Source: Cellulosimicrobium cellulans
GTDB lineage: Bacteria > Actinomycetota > Actinomycetes > Actinomycetales > Cellulomonadaceae
DNA: 64,000 bases
NCBI RefSeq assembly: GCF_007679345.1
Contig: NZ_VEGH01000004.1
Coordinates: 62,001 to 126,000 of the forward strand
Reading direction: 5' to 3'
Positions 1 to 8,325 of this stretch are shown here, one piece after another. Below the pieces are notes generated by a model. It did no database searches and was not told the DNA's origin. It saw only the letters and a program-made list of their open reading frames with translations. The position numbers and the translations under genes are program-made. Position 1 is the first letter of the stretch, and each line of letters opens with the position of its first letter.

Positions 1-722
1 TACGCCGCGCGGGAGAACACCACCATCGGCATCGCGAGGCCGAGCGCGGCGGGGGCGACGAGCCCCCACCACGGACCGGCGAGGCGCCGGGCGACCGCGT
101 AGACCGCGACCAGGCCGACCGCGCCGATCAGCAGGTTGCCCGCGAGGACCCCGTCGAGCCCGCCCGTCCACCCCGCGACGCCGAGCAGCGCCGGCAGCAG
201 CTTGGCGCCCTGCGCGACGAGCGAGCCCTCGAGGCCCGTGTACGCGAGCGGCGTCGCGATCACGTCGTCGTAGGCCTCCGCGAGCGCGCGTGCCTCGTCG
301 GGGACGCCGATCCGCGGCCCGGTGTGCTCGCTCAGCCACGCACCGCCCAGCGTGAGGAAGCCGGGGTCGCGCGTCACCGTGAGGAACTCGGACGCGTACG
401 GGGCGTTGAGCAGCACCCAGGCCGTGACCGAGCCGAGCACGACGAGCGTGGCCGCAGCCGCCCGCGCGGTCCCGGCCGGTGCCGCCGGGGCCAGCCGCCA
501 GGTGCCGAGCACGAGGAGCGCAGCCGCCGGGAGCACGACGGCCGGGCGCAGCTCCTCGACGAGGACCGCGACGGACGCCGCGAGCGCGAGGCAGAACAGC
601 GCGATCGGCAGCCGGTCCGGCATCGAGGCGACGAGGCGGAGCGCTCCGCGGCCGACAGCCCCTGCCCGCTCCGGGGACCGGGCGGGGGGCGGGGAGCGGT
701 CGGCCGTGTCGCGCTGGCTCAT
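1..722 (-). CDS. Polytopic membrane protein, GT-C-like (partial, C-terminus off window)
   Basis: An open minus-strand frame starts at ATG 722 and runs off the left edge, giving about 240 residues. After a basic, Pro-rich N-terminus come several hydrophobic segments separated by a loop with the motif RDPGFLTL, then AQGAKLLPALL and a further membrane segment ending ...FSRAAY. The sequence is clearly paralogous to the 684-aa protein at 50159-52213: the same motifs occur in the same order. Architecture fits a GT-C-type glycosyltransferase that uses polyprenyl-phosphate sugars at the outer face of the membrane. That function is inferred; no catalytic residue is demonstrated. It lies 15 bp upstream of rmlB's 3' end, in the same direction. 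Confidence 0.75.
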   Translation of the reverse strand, partial: MSQRDTADRSPPPARSPERAGAVGRGALRLVASMPDRLPIALFCLALAASVAVLVEELRPAVVLPAAALLVLGTWRLAPAAPAGTARAAAATLVVLGSVTAWVLLNAPYASEFLTVTRDPGFLTLGGAWLSEHTGPRIGVPDEARALAEAYDDVIATPLAYTGLEGSLVAQGAKLLPALLGVAGWTGGLDGVLAGNLLIGAVGLVAVYAVARRLAGPWWGLVAPAALGLAMPMVVFSRAA

Positions 723-737
723 CGTCCGGGCACGGTC

Positions 738-1772
<1,035 letters not shown>

Positions 1773-1928
1773 TCGCGGGACCGGCAGCGCCGGTGCGCCC
1801 GGGCCCTTCGTCTCGCGCCCCCGCGGACTGCTGCTTGGTAAGGTGCCGACGCGCCTCGCGTGGCAGTCGCCGCGGTCCGCGCGCCGGGATCCGGCGAGCG
1901 GGAGGCCACCTGCCGTGGAGAGGGAACC

Positions 1929-2525
1929 GTGGAGCGCCCGAACGAGCCGATCGCCGATGTCTCGCCCGACGCCCGGGTCGGTGCGCGCACCCGGATCTGG
2001 CACCTCGCGCAGGTCCGCGAGGGCGCCGTGATCGGGGACGACTGCATCGTGGGCCGCGGCGCCTACATCGGGTCCGGGGTGCGGATCGGCGCGCGGACCA
2101 AGATCCAGAACCACGCGCTGGTGTACGAGCCGGCCGAGATCGAGGACGGCGTCTTCATCGGGCCGGCCGTGGTGCTGACCAACGACGAGTACCCGCGGGC
2201 CGTCACGCCCGAGGGAGACCTGAAGTCCGCCAGCGACTGGCACGCCGTCGGCGTCACGGTGCGGCACGGCGCGTCGATCGGCGCCCGGTCCGTCTGCGTC
2301 GCCCCGGTCGAGATCGGGCGCTGGGCGCTGGTCGCGGCCGGTGCGGTCGTGGTGCACGACGTACCCGACCACGCGCTGGTCGCGGGGGTCCCCGCCCGAC
2401 GCATCGGCTGGGTGGGCCGGGCCGGCCGGCCGCTCGTGGCGGACGGCGAGCTGTGGCGTTGCCCGGAGACGGGTGACCTCTACCGAGAGAACGAGGACGG
2501 GACGTTGCACGAGGTGACGAAGTGA
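1929..2525 (+). CDS. WbpD-like sugar N-acetyltransferase (left-handed beta-helix)
   Basis: A 198-aa hexapeptide-repeat acetyltransferase. Imperfect [LIV]-G-x-x repeats run from about residue 15 to 150 and carry the motif IQNHALVYEPAEI, characteristic of WbpD/WlbB enzymes that N-acetylate the 3-amino group of UDP-2-acetamido-3-amino uronic acids. GTG 1929 was chosen because AGAGGG sits just upstream; the frame is open further 5' but has no better signal. The GTGA stop overlaps the next start. The C-terminal tail (GWVGRAGRPL ... WRCPETGDLY) resembles a zinc ribbon that has lost all but one cysteine. Acetyl acceptor is inferred from the two following genes; a dTDP-sugar substrate is possible. 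Confidence 0.8.
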   Translation: MERPNEPIADVSPDARVGARTRIWHLAQVREGAVIGDDCIVGRGAYIGSGVRIGARTKIQNHALVYEPAEIEDGVFIGPAVVLTNDEYPRAVTPEGDLKSASDWHAVGVTVRHGASIGARSVCVAPVEIGRWALVAAGAVVVHDVPDHALVAGVPARRIGWVGRAGRPLVADGELWRCPETGDLYRENEDGTLHEVTK

Positions 2526-3616
2526 CGGGGCAGGAGTTCATCCCGGCGGCCAAGCCGATCATCGGGGACGAGGAGCGCGCCGCGGTCGACGCCGTCCTGC
2601 GGTCGGGGCAGCTCGCCCAGGGCGCGGAGGTCGCGGCGTTCGAGGAGGAGTTCGGCGCCGAGCTGCTCGAGGGCAGGGCGGCGGTGGCGGTCAACTCCGG
2701 CACGTCCGGCCTGCACCTGGGCCTGCTCGCGTGCGGCATCGGCCCGGGTGACGAGGTGATCGTGCCCTCGTTCACGTTCGCCGCCACCGCCAACGCCGTC
2801 GCCCTCACCGGCGCCACGCCGGTGTTCGCCGACATCGAGGCGGACTCCTACTGCCTCGACCCGCGCGACGTGCGGGCGCGGGTCACGGACCGCACCCGCG
2901 GGATCATGCCCGTGCACCTGTACGGCCACGCCGCAGACGTCGCCGGGTTGCGCGCGGTCGCCGACGAGCACGGGCTCTCCCTGTTCGAGGACGCCGCCCA
3001 GGCGCACGGAGCGAGCCGGGACGGGCACCTCGTCGGGACGTTCGGCGACTTCGCCATGTTCTCGCTGTACCCGACCAAGAACATGACCTCGGGGGAGGGC
3101 GGCATGGTGGCCGCGGCGACCCCGGAGATCGCGCGCACGCTCCGCCTGCTCCGCAACCAGGGCATGGAGCGCCAGTACGAGAACGAGATCGTCGGGTTCA
3201 ACGCCCGGATGACCAACCTGCACGCCGCGATCGGCCGGGTGCAGCTGCGCAGGCTCGCCGGCTGGACCGCGCAGCGCCAGGCCAACGCGGCGTTCCTGGA
3301 CGCGCACCTCGAGGGCGTGGTCACGCCGACGGTGGCCGAGGGCAGCACGCACGTCTACCACCAGTACACCGTGCGCGTCCCGGGTGACCGGGACGCGTTC
3401 GCGGCCGCGCTCCGCGAGGAGCACGCCGTCGGCTGCGGGGTCTACTACCCCATCCCCAACCACCGGCTGCCGTCCTTCGGGCTCGAGCTGGACCTGCCCG
3501 AGACGGAGCGCGCCGCGCGCGAGGTGCTGTCGCTGCCCGTGCACCCCTCGTTGTCCGAGGGCGACCTCGAGCGCGTGGTCACCGCGGTCAACACGCTCGC
3601 GAAGGCCGGCGCCTGA
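2522..3616 (+). CDS. DegT/DnrJ/EryC1/StrS aminotransferase, WbpE-like
   Basis: A 364-aa PLP-dependent sugar aminotransferase of normal length. The Schiff-base lysine is K186 in SLYPTKNMTSGEGG and the PLP-pyridine aspartate is D157 in LFEDAAQ. In Wbp-type pathways this enzyme converts a 3-keto nucleotide sugar to the 3-amino sugar, with glutamate as donor. The GTG start overlaps the acetyltransferase stop by four bases and its own stop overlaps the ATG of the Gfo/Idh gene, so the three genes are translationally coupled and form a dehydrogenase-aminotransferase-acetyltransferase set. Exact nucleotide sugar is not determined by sequence alone. Confidence 0.88.
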   Translation: MTGQEFIPAAKPIIGDEERAAVDAVLRSGQLAQGAEVAAFEEEFGAELLEGRAAVAVNSGTSGLHLGLLACGIGPGDEVIVPSFTFAATANAVALTGATPVFADIEADSYCLDPRDVRARVTDRTRGIMPVHLYGHAADVAGLRAVADEHGLSLFEDAAQAHGASRDGHLVGTFGDFAMFSLYPTKNMTSGEGGMVAAATPEIARTLRLLRNQGMERQYENEIVGFNARMTNLHAAIGRVQLRRLAGWTAQRQANAAFLDAHLEGVVTPTVAEGSTHVYHQYTVRVPGDRDAFAAALREEHAVGCGVYYPIPNHRLPSFGLELDLPETERAAREVLSLPVHPSLSEGDLERVVTAVNTLAKAGA

Positions 3617-4611
3617 TGGCCGCCGAGCTGCGGGCGGGGCTGGTCGGGCTCGGCTCGATGGGCCGGCACCACGCCCGGGTCCTCCGCGAGATGCCCGGGG
3701 TGGAGCTGGTCGGCGCCGTCGACCCGACCGGTGACCCCTACGGCGTCGCCGCTGACGTCCCGGTCTACCGCGAGGTCGCCGAGCTGATCGCTGCGGGCGT
3801 CGACATGGCTGTCGTCGCCGCCCCCACGGTCACGCACGAGCCGGTGGGCCTCGAGCTCGCGGCCGCCGGTGTGCACACCATGGTGGAGAAGCCGATCGCC
3901 GCGGACGTCGCGGGGGCGCAGCGGCTGGTGGACGCCTTCGACGCCGCCGGACTGGTCGGCGCGGTGGGCCACATCGAGCGGTTCAACCCGGCGCTGCAGG
4001 CGCTGCGCTCGCGGGTGCTGTCGGGCGAGCTGGGCGACGTCTACCAGATCGTGACGCGGCGGCAGGGCCCGTTCCCGCAGCGGATCGCCGACGTCGGCGT
4101 CGTCAAGGACCTCGCCACCCACGACATCGACCTGACGGCCTGGATCGCGGGCAGCCCGTACACGACTGTCGCGGCGCAGGTGGCGGCCCGCAGCGGACGC
4201 GAGCACGAGGACCTGGTCGCGGCGACGGGCCGGCTGGCGAACGGCACGGTCGTGAACCACCTGGTGAACTGGCTGTCGCCGATGAAGGAGCGCCTCACGA
4301 TGGTGACCGGCGAGCGCGGGGCGTTCGTCGCGGACACCATCGGCGTCGACCTGACCTACTACGCGAACGGCACGTTCGCCACGGAGTGGGACTCCGTGGC
4401 GAACTTCCGCGGGGTCACCGAGGGCGACGTCACGCGGTTCGCGCTGGCCAAGCGCGAGCCGCTCCGGCTCGAGCACGAGGCCTTCCGGGACGCGGTGCTG
4501 GGCGTGCGGGACGAGGTCGTGTCGCTGCGCGAGGGCCTGGCGACGCTGCGCGTCGCCGAGAGCCTCCTGGAGGCGTCGGACACCGGCCGGACCGTGACGC
4601 TGCCGGCGTGA
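3616..4611 (+). CDS. Gfo/Idh/MocA oxidoreductase, WbpB-like sugar 3-dehydrogenase
   Basis: A 331-aa NAD(P)-dependent oxidoreductase. The Rossmann motif GLGSMGRHHA lies at residues 11-20 and the conserved EKP motif follows in MVEKPIAADV. The C-terminal alpha/beta domain contains GHIERFNP and HDIDLTAWI as in WbpB/WlbA. In the Wbp pathway it oxidises C3 of UDP-GlcNAc-uronic acid to give the aminotransferase substrate. The TGATG overlap with the upstream gene and GTGA overlap with the downstream membrane gene place it inside one operon. WbpA (the 6-dehydrogenase that would make the uronic acid) is not in this window, so the substrate is an inference. Confidence 0.85.
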   Translation: MAAELRAGLVGLGSMGRHHARVLREMPGVELVGAVDPTGDPYGVAADVPVYREVAELIAAGVDMAVVAAPTVTHEPVGLELAAAGVHTMVEKPIAADVAGAQRLVDAFDAAGLVGAVGHIERFNPALQALRSRVLSGELGDVYQIVTRRQGPFPQRIADVGVVKDLATHDIDLTAWIAGSPYTTVAAQVAARSGREHEDLVAATGRLANGTVVNHLVNWLSPMKERLTMVTGERGAFVADTIGVDLTYYANGTFATEWDSVANFRGVTEGDVTRFALAKREPLRLEHEAFRDAVLGVRDEVVSLREGLATLRVAESLLEASDTGRTVTLPA

Positions 4612-6389
4612 CGGCCGCGGCCGAGACCGACGCGGCACGGGGGCGGCGGCCGCGCGCCGTGCTGGCACGCGTGGCCGGGGCCCGCGGCACGCGCCGCGTC
4701 GCGCGGATCGCCGCGGTCGCGCTCGTCATCGTCCTCGCGACCCAGGCCGTGGCGGCCGGGTACGAGTACGGGTTCGGCGAGCAGGTGCTGCTGTCGATCA
4801 AGGGCATCTCGTGGGCCGACCCCACGGCGTACGTCAACGACTGGTTCAACACGGACGCGCCCCAGCCGCACATCCTGTTCGACGCGATCACCGCGGTGGC
4901 TGAGCGCGCCGGGCTCCGCGCGCCCGTGTACTTCCTGTACTGGCTCGCGTCCGTGGTCGTGACGGCCACGGGGGTGGTCCTGCTCGCGGACGCGTGGCTG
5001 CCCCGGCGCGCCCGGGGCCTGGAGCTCCTGGCCGGCGCGATGCTGGTCACCGGCCCGTACTTCGCGCTCGGCACGTTCCTGGTGATCCACCGGGAGGCGG
5101 TGCCCAACGGCCTGGGCGGGGCGCTGGGGTTCCTGACGGTGGTCCTCCTGGTGACGCGCCGGGACCGCGCGGCCCTCGTGCTGGCCGGGCTCACGACGGT
5201 GGTGCACGTCCAGCACGGCACCGTGGTCGCCGGCGCCCTCCTGGTCGCCTGGCTGGTGCAGCGGGACCGGTTCCGGGACCGGGTCGTGCGGTGGTTCCCG
5301 GTCGCGGTCGTGCTCATCCTCGGCGCGGTGTACGGCGTCGGCGTGCTCCGCGGCCTCGTGGCGGGCTCGCAGGACGTGGTGGACATCTGCGCGACCGCGT
5401 CCCCCGGGCACTGCGCGCCGGACACCTGGCCCACGCAGGTGGTGCGTGACGGCGTGCTCGTCGTGCTGCTCGGGGTCGCCGCGACGCTCGTGACCCGTCG
5501 GCGGTCGCTGCGCGCGGTCGCGCTGCTGGTCGCCCCGGCGGTCGTGGTGCTGGTGGCGCTCGTCACCGACCTCGCGGACATCGAGCCGTTCCAGACGCTC
5601 GGCGAGCAGTTCTTCCTGTACCGGTTCGTCATGGGGATCGCGCCGTTCGCTCCCTTCGCCTGCGTGCTCCTGCTCGCCCGGGCGACCGACGTGCGCCGTC
5701 GCTGGCTCGGCCTGCTGTGCGCCGGTGCGGGGGTGGGCGTCTTCGTGCTGTGGCACGCGCTGTTCTACGCCAACCTCACCCGCTTCCGGGTGCACCCCGA
5801 GAACGTGCCCAGGGCGACGTTCCTCGTCGCGGCCGCGCTGGTGGCGGGGATGGCGGTCGCGACGCTCCTGCTCGGCCCGAGGCGGCCCCGGCTGCTGCCG
5901 CTCGCCGTCCGGTCGGGTGCGGCGCTGGCCGTCGTCGTCCTGCTGGTCTTCGGTTCCAAGGCGACCGGATTCGTGCCGCTCCGCATCGACTACCGCCCGG
6001 ACGACGGGGCCGTGGCCCTCGGGCAGCGCATCGAGGACCTGACCCCGCCGGGTTCTGTCATCGCGGCGCGGCCGGACTACACCTGGCTCCGGCTGATGAG
6101 CCGGCGCGCCGTGGTCGTCGACTGCAAGAGCGTGCCGTACGGCGGCGAGCCGTGGGCGGAGTACAACGAGCGGCTGCAGGCCCTCGGTGCGCCCACGCCG
6201 CTGGAGTGCGGGACGGGCGGGTACCACCGGCTGGAGCCGGACGGGCTGCTGGCTCTGCGCGACGAGTACGGCGCCACCCACGTGCTGCTCGAGCCCGGTG
6301 ACGCCTCGCTCGAGTACGCCCAGCAGCACTGGCAGCCCGCGGGTGACCTCGGTGGCGCGATGCAGCTCTTCGAGCTGCCGGCGGACTGA
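4608..6389 (+). CDS. Large polytopic membrane protein, GT-C-like, unknown specificity
   Basis: A 593-aa protein with about eleven hydrophobic segments. A loop near residue 60-90 (WADPTAYVNDWFNTDAPQPH) is acidic and the last ~110 residues form a soluble domain (PGSVIAARPDYTWLRLMS ... FELPAD). GTG 4608 overlaps the previous stop by four bases, which fixes the start; an upstream extension would run through the Gfo/Idh gene. I do not recognise a named enzyme. Layout and context suggest a GT-C-type transferase or glycan-modifying membrane protein acting with the 3-acetamido-sugar genes just upstream. It could instead be an acceptor-side accessory protein. Confidence 0.7.
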   Translation: MTAAAETDAARGRRPRAVLARVAGARGTRRVARIAAVALVIVLATQAVAAGYEYGFGEQVLLSIKGISWADPTAYVNDWFNTDAPQPHILFDAITAVAERAGLRAPVYFLYWLASVVVTATGVVLLADAWLPRRARGLELLAGAMLVTGPYFALGTFLVIHREAVPNGLGGALGFLTVVLLVTRRDRAALVLAGLTTVVHVQHGTVVAGALLVAWLVQRDRFRDRVVRWFPVAVVLILGAVYGVGVLRGLVAGSQDVVDICATASPGHCAPDTWPTQVVRDGVLVVLLGVAATLVTRRRSLRAVALLVAPAVVVLVALVTDLADIEPFQTLGEQFFLYRFVMGIAPFAPFACVLLLARATDVRRRWLGLLCAGAGVGVFVLWHALFYANLTRFRVHPENVPRATFLVAAALVAGMAVATLLLGPRRPRLLPLAVRSGAALAVVVLLVFGSKATGFVPLRIDYRPDDGAVALGQRIEDLTPPGSVIAARPDYTWLRLMSRRAVVVDCKSVPYGGEPWAEYNERLQALGAPTPLECGTGGYHRLEPDGLLALRDEYGATHVLLEPGDASLEYAQQHWQPAGDLGGAMQLFELPAD

Positions 6390-6417
6390 CCGGCCGGCAG
6401 CGCCGGAGTCAGTCCGC
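6381..6417. terminator. Bidirectional hairpin between convergent genes
   Basis: A perfect 10-bp stem (6381-6390 with 6408-6417) encloses a 17-nt loop. The stem contains the stop codons of both convergent genes (TGA 6387-6389 and, on minus, 6409-6411). No T-tract follows on either side. Confidence 0.6.
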
Positions 6418-7437
6418 GGCGGTCGGAGCGGAGGACGACCGGTCGCGGCGGTGCCGCAGCACGGCGGGGAGCTCCGGCGCGAGGCTCACCCCCATCGTGA
6501 GCAGCTCCGCCACGGTGAACATCGCCCGGGACACGACCGCGAACGCCAGCGCGACGCCGGACGGCATCACGGTGGCCAGCGCGGCGACGAGCACGGCTTC
6601 GCGGGCGCCCAGGCCGGACGGCAGCAGGAACGCGAGCACACCCACGGTCATGCCGAGCGCGAGCGCCCCGGTGAGGAACGCGGCGTTCTCCACGCCGATG
6701 CCACCCCGGGACCGCACCAGCAGCCACAGGTGGACGCCGTAGACGCAGTACATGGCGACGGCGTAGAGGAACGAGACGACGATCGAGCGAGCAGTGATCG
6801 GGCGCTCGAGACGCGGGCGGCGGACGAGGCGGAGGACGAGGTCGACGGCCCAGGTCACGATCCGCGGGTGCATGCTCAGGAGGAGGAGCGGCAGGGCGAG
6901 GTAGAGCCAGCGCATCCAGGGGTGGGTCGGCGCCAGCTGGGGGATCGCGAGCAGGCCCACGACGAGGGACGCCGCGACGCTGACCCCGGTGCTCACGAGG
7001 GCCGCGACCAGGACCTGCGGCCGCGGGAGGTTGTTCTTGCGACCGATCTCCATCTGGAGGACGACGGCCCACACCGACCCCGGCAGGTACTTGCCGAGCT
7101 GCCCCACGAGGTACACCTGGCCCAGGCGGCGGCCGGGCCCCGGGTGCGCGATGCCGATGACGACGGCGCGCCAGGAGAGCATCCCGAGGTAGATGCCGAT
7201 CACGGTGACCACCAGGGTGGCGGCGAGCTGCCACGGCGCGATGTCGTCGACGGTGGCCGCGATCGTGCTGCGCTGGCGCACGAGGGCGTAGACCGCCGCG
7301 GCGACCACGAGGGCGACGAGCCCGCGGCGCGCCCAGTCGACGAGCCGCTGGCGGCGGGTCGGCACCGGCGCCACGGCGGTCCCGGAGATCACCGGGCCGT
7401 CACCCGCGGGCGGGGGGACCGGCACCGGCGCGGTCAC
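6409..7437 (-). CDS. YbhN/UPF0104-type membrane protein (LPG-synthase TM domain)
   Basis: A 342-aa integral membrane protein with about eight hydrophobic segments. The motif GQLGKYLPGSVW, followed near the C-terminus by a PSGLGAREA turn, is typical of the YbhN/AglD family related to the flippase domain of MprF. Such proteins often accompany polyprenyl-phosphate sugar synthases, and here GTG 7437 overlaps the stop of a GT2 gene by four bases. The specific cargo is unknown; lipid-linked sugar handling is inference. A paralogue at 47074-48009 carries the same GKYVPGGVW motif and is also next to a GT2. Confidence 0.8.
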   Translation of the reverse strand: MTAPVPVPPPAGDGPVISGTAVAPVPTRRQRLVDWARRGLVALVVAAAVYALVRQRSTIAATVDDIAPWQLAATLVVTVIGIYLGMLSWRAVVIGIAHPGPGRRLGQVYLVGQLGKYLPGSVWAVVLQMEIGRKNNLPRPQVLVAALVSTGVSVAASLVVGLLAIPQLAPTHPWMRWLYLALPLLLLSMHPRIVTWAVDLVLRLVRRPRLERPITARSIVVSFLYAVAMYCVYGVHLWLLVRSRGGIGVENAAFLTGALALGMTVGVLAFLLPSGLGAREAVLVAALATVMPSGVALAFAVVSRAMFTVAELLTMGVSLAPELPAVLRHRRDRSSSAPTAAD

Positions 7438-8192
7438 GGGCGGGCCACCGTGCTGAGGGGCGCGGACAGCGTGCGCCGGCGCCGGCGGAGGCGCAGCAGG
7501 CCCGCACCCATCAGCCACACGTCGCGCAGGCGGACCGTCGACGCCTTCGGGGCGTGGTCGGCCGACAGCCGGACGGGCACCTCGACGACCTCGGCACCCT
7601 GGAGCTCGGCGGCGTAGGTCAGCTCGGTGGAGAACAGGAACCCGGGCGCCTCGATGCGGGGGAGGACCTCTCGCAGCCACCGGCCGTCGGCGAGGATCGT
7701 CCCCTGCGAGTCCCCCACACGCGAGGCGAGCAGGACGCGGCGCAGCGTGCGGAACCCCCAGGTCGACAGCGAGCGGACCGAGCCCCGGTCGACCACCGAG
7801 TCCCGGTGCGCCTTGGAACCGATCACGACGGTCGGCTCGCGCCCGAGCTCCGCGGCCCGGTCGAGGTCGTCGAAGCCGAAGGGGAGGTCGTCGGCGGTCA
7901 GCAGGACCCGCCGACCGGCGGAGGCGCGGATGCCGGCGCGCAGCGCCTCACCCATGCCCTGCGGGCTGGTCAGGGCGCGTACCAGGGGGAGGTCGTCGGA
8001 CTCGAGCTCGCGTGCCAGGTCGGCGGTGCCGTCCGTGGACCCGTTCTCGACGACCAGCACCTCGGCGGGCACCCCCGCGAGCCGTTCGACGAGTCGCTCC
8101 ACCGTCTGCCGGAGCACGAGGGCGCTGTTGTGCGCCGGGACGACCACGGAGAGCTCCAGGTCGGGTCGCGGTCGTGCTTCGGTCACGCTCAT
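7434..8192 (-). CDS. GT2 glycosyltransferase, polyprenyl-phosphate-sugar-synthase-like
   Basis: A 252-aa GT-A fold enzyme. It begins with a short lead, then SVVVPAHNSALVL, VVENGSTDGTADLA and the metal-binding acidic region LLTADDLPFGFDD. Its length without a membrane anchor resembles DPM1-type synthases. ATG 8192 was preferred to the longer frame because upstream residues (MRRGPWPRR...) are atypical and the core starts at PDLELSVVVP. The downstream YbhN gene is translationally coupled. The likely role is making a lipid-phosphate sugar donor for a GT-C enzyme; sugar and lipid are not visible. Confidence 0.8.
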   Translation of the reverse strand: MSVTEARPRPDLELSVVVPAHNSALVLRQTVERLVERLAGVPAEVLVVENGSTDGTADLARELESDDLPLVRALTSPQGMGEALRAGIRASAGRRVLLTADDLPFGFDDLDRAAELGREPTVVIGSKAHRDSVVDRGSVRSLSTWGFRTLRRVLLASRVGDSQGTILADGRWLREVLPRIEAPGFLFSTELTYAAELQGAEVVEVPVRLSADHAPKASTVRLRDVWLMGAGLLRLRRRRRTLSAPLSTVARP

Positions 8193-8294
8193 CCCCAGGG
8201 TCGGTCGCCGTGGCCACGGGCCCCGTCGCACGCTCCGCAGCGGTCCGGCCCGTCAGGTGTCGGCGCGCTGCCGCGGGGGGCAGGCCGGACGGAG

Positions 8295-8300
8295 ACTCTA
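8295..8300 (-). promoter_or_regulatory. Putative -10 (TAGAGT) for the GT2-YbhN pair
   Basis: Minus-strand GGTAGAGT in the 133-bp gap between the 767-aa membrane gene and the GT2 gene. The same GGTAGAGT occurs upstream of wzm (15140-15145). No clear -35 was found. Confidence 0.35.
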
Positions 8301-8325
8301 CCAGCCGGGTCCCGACCTGCCTTCG

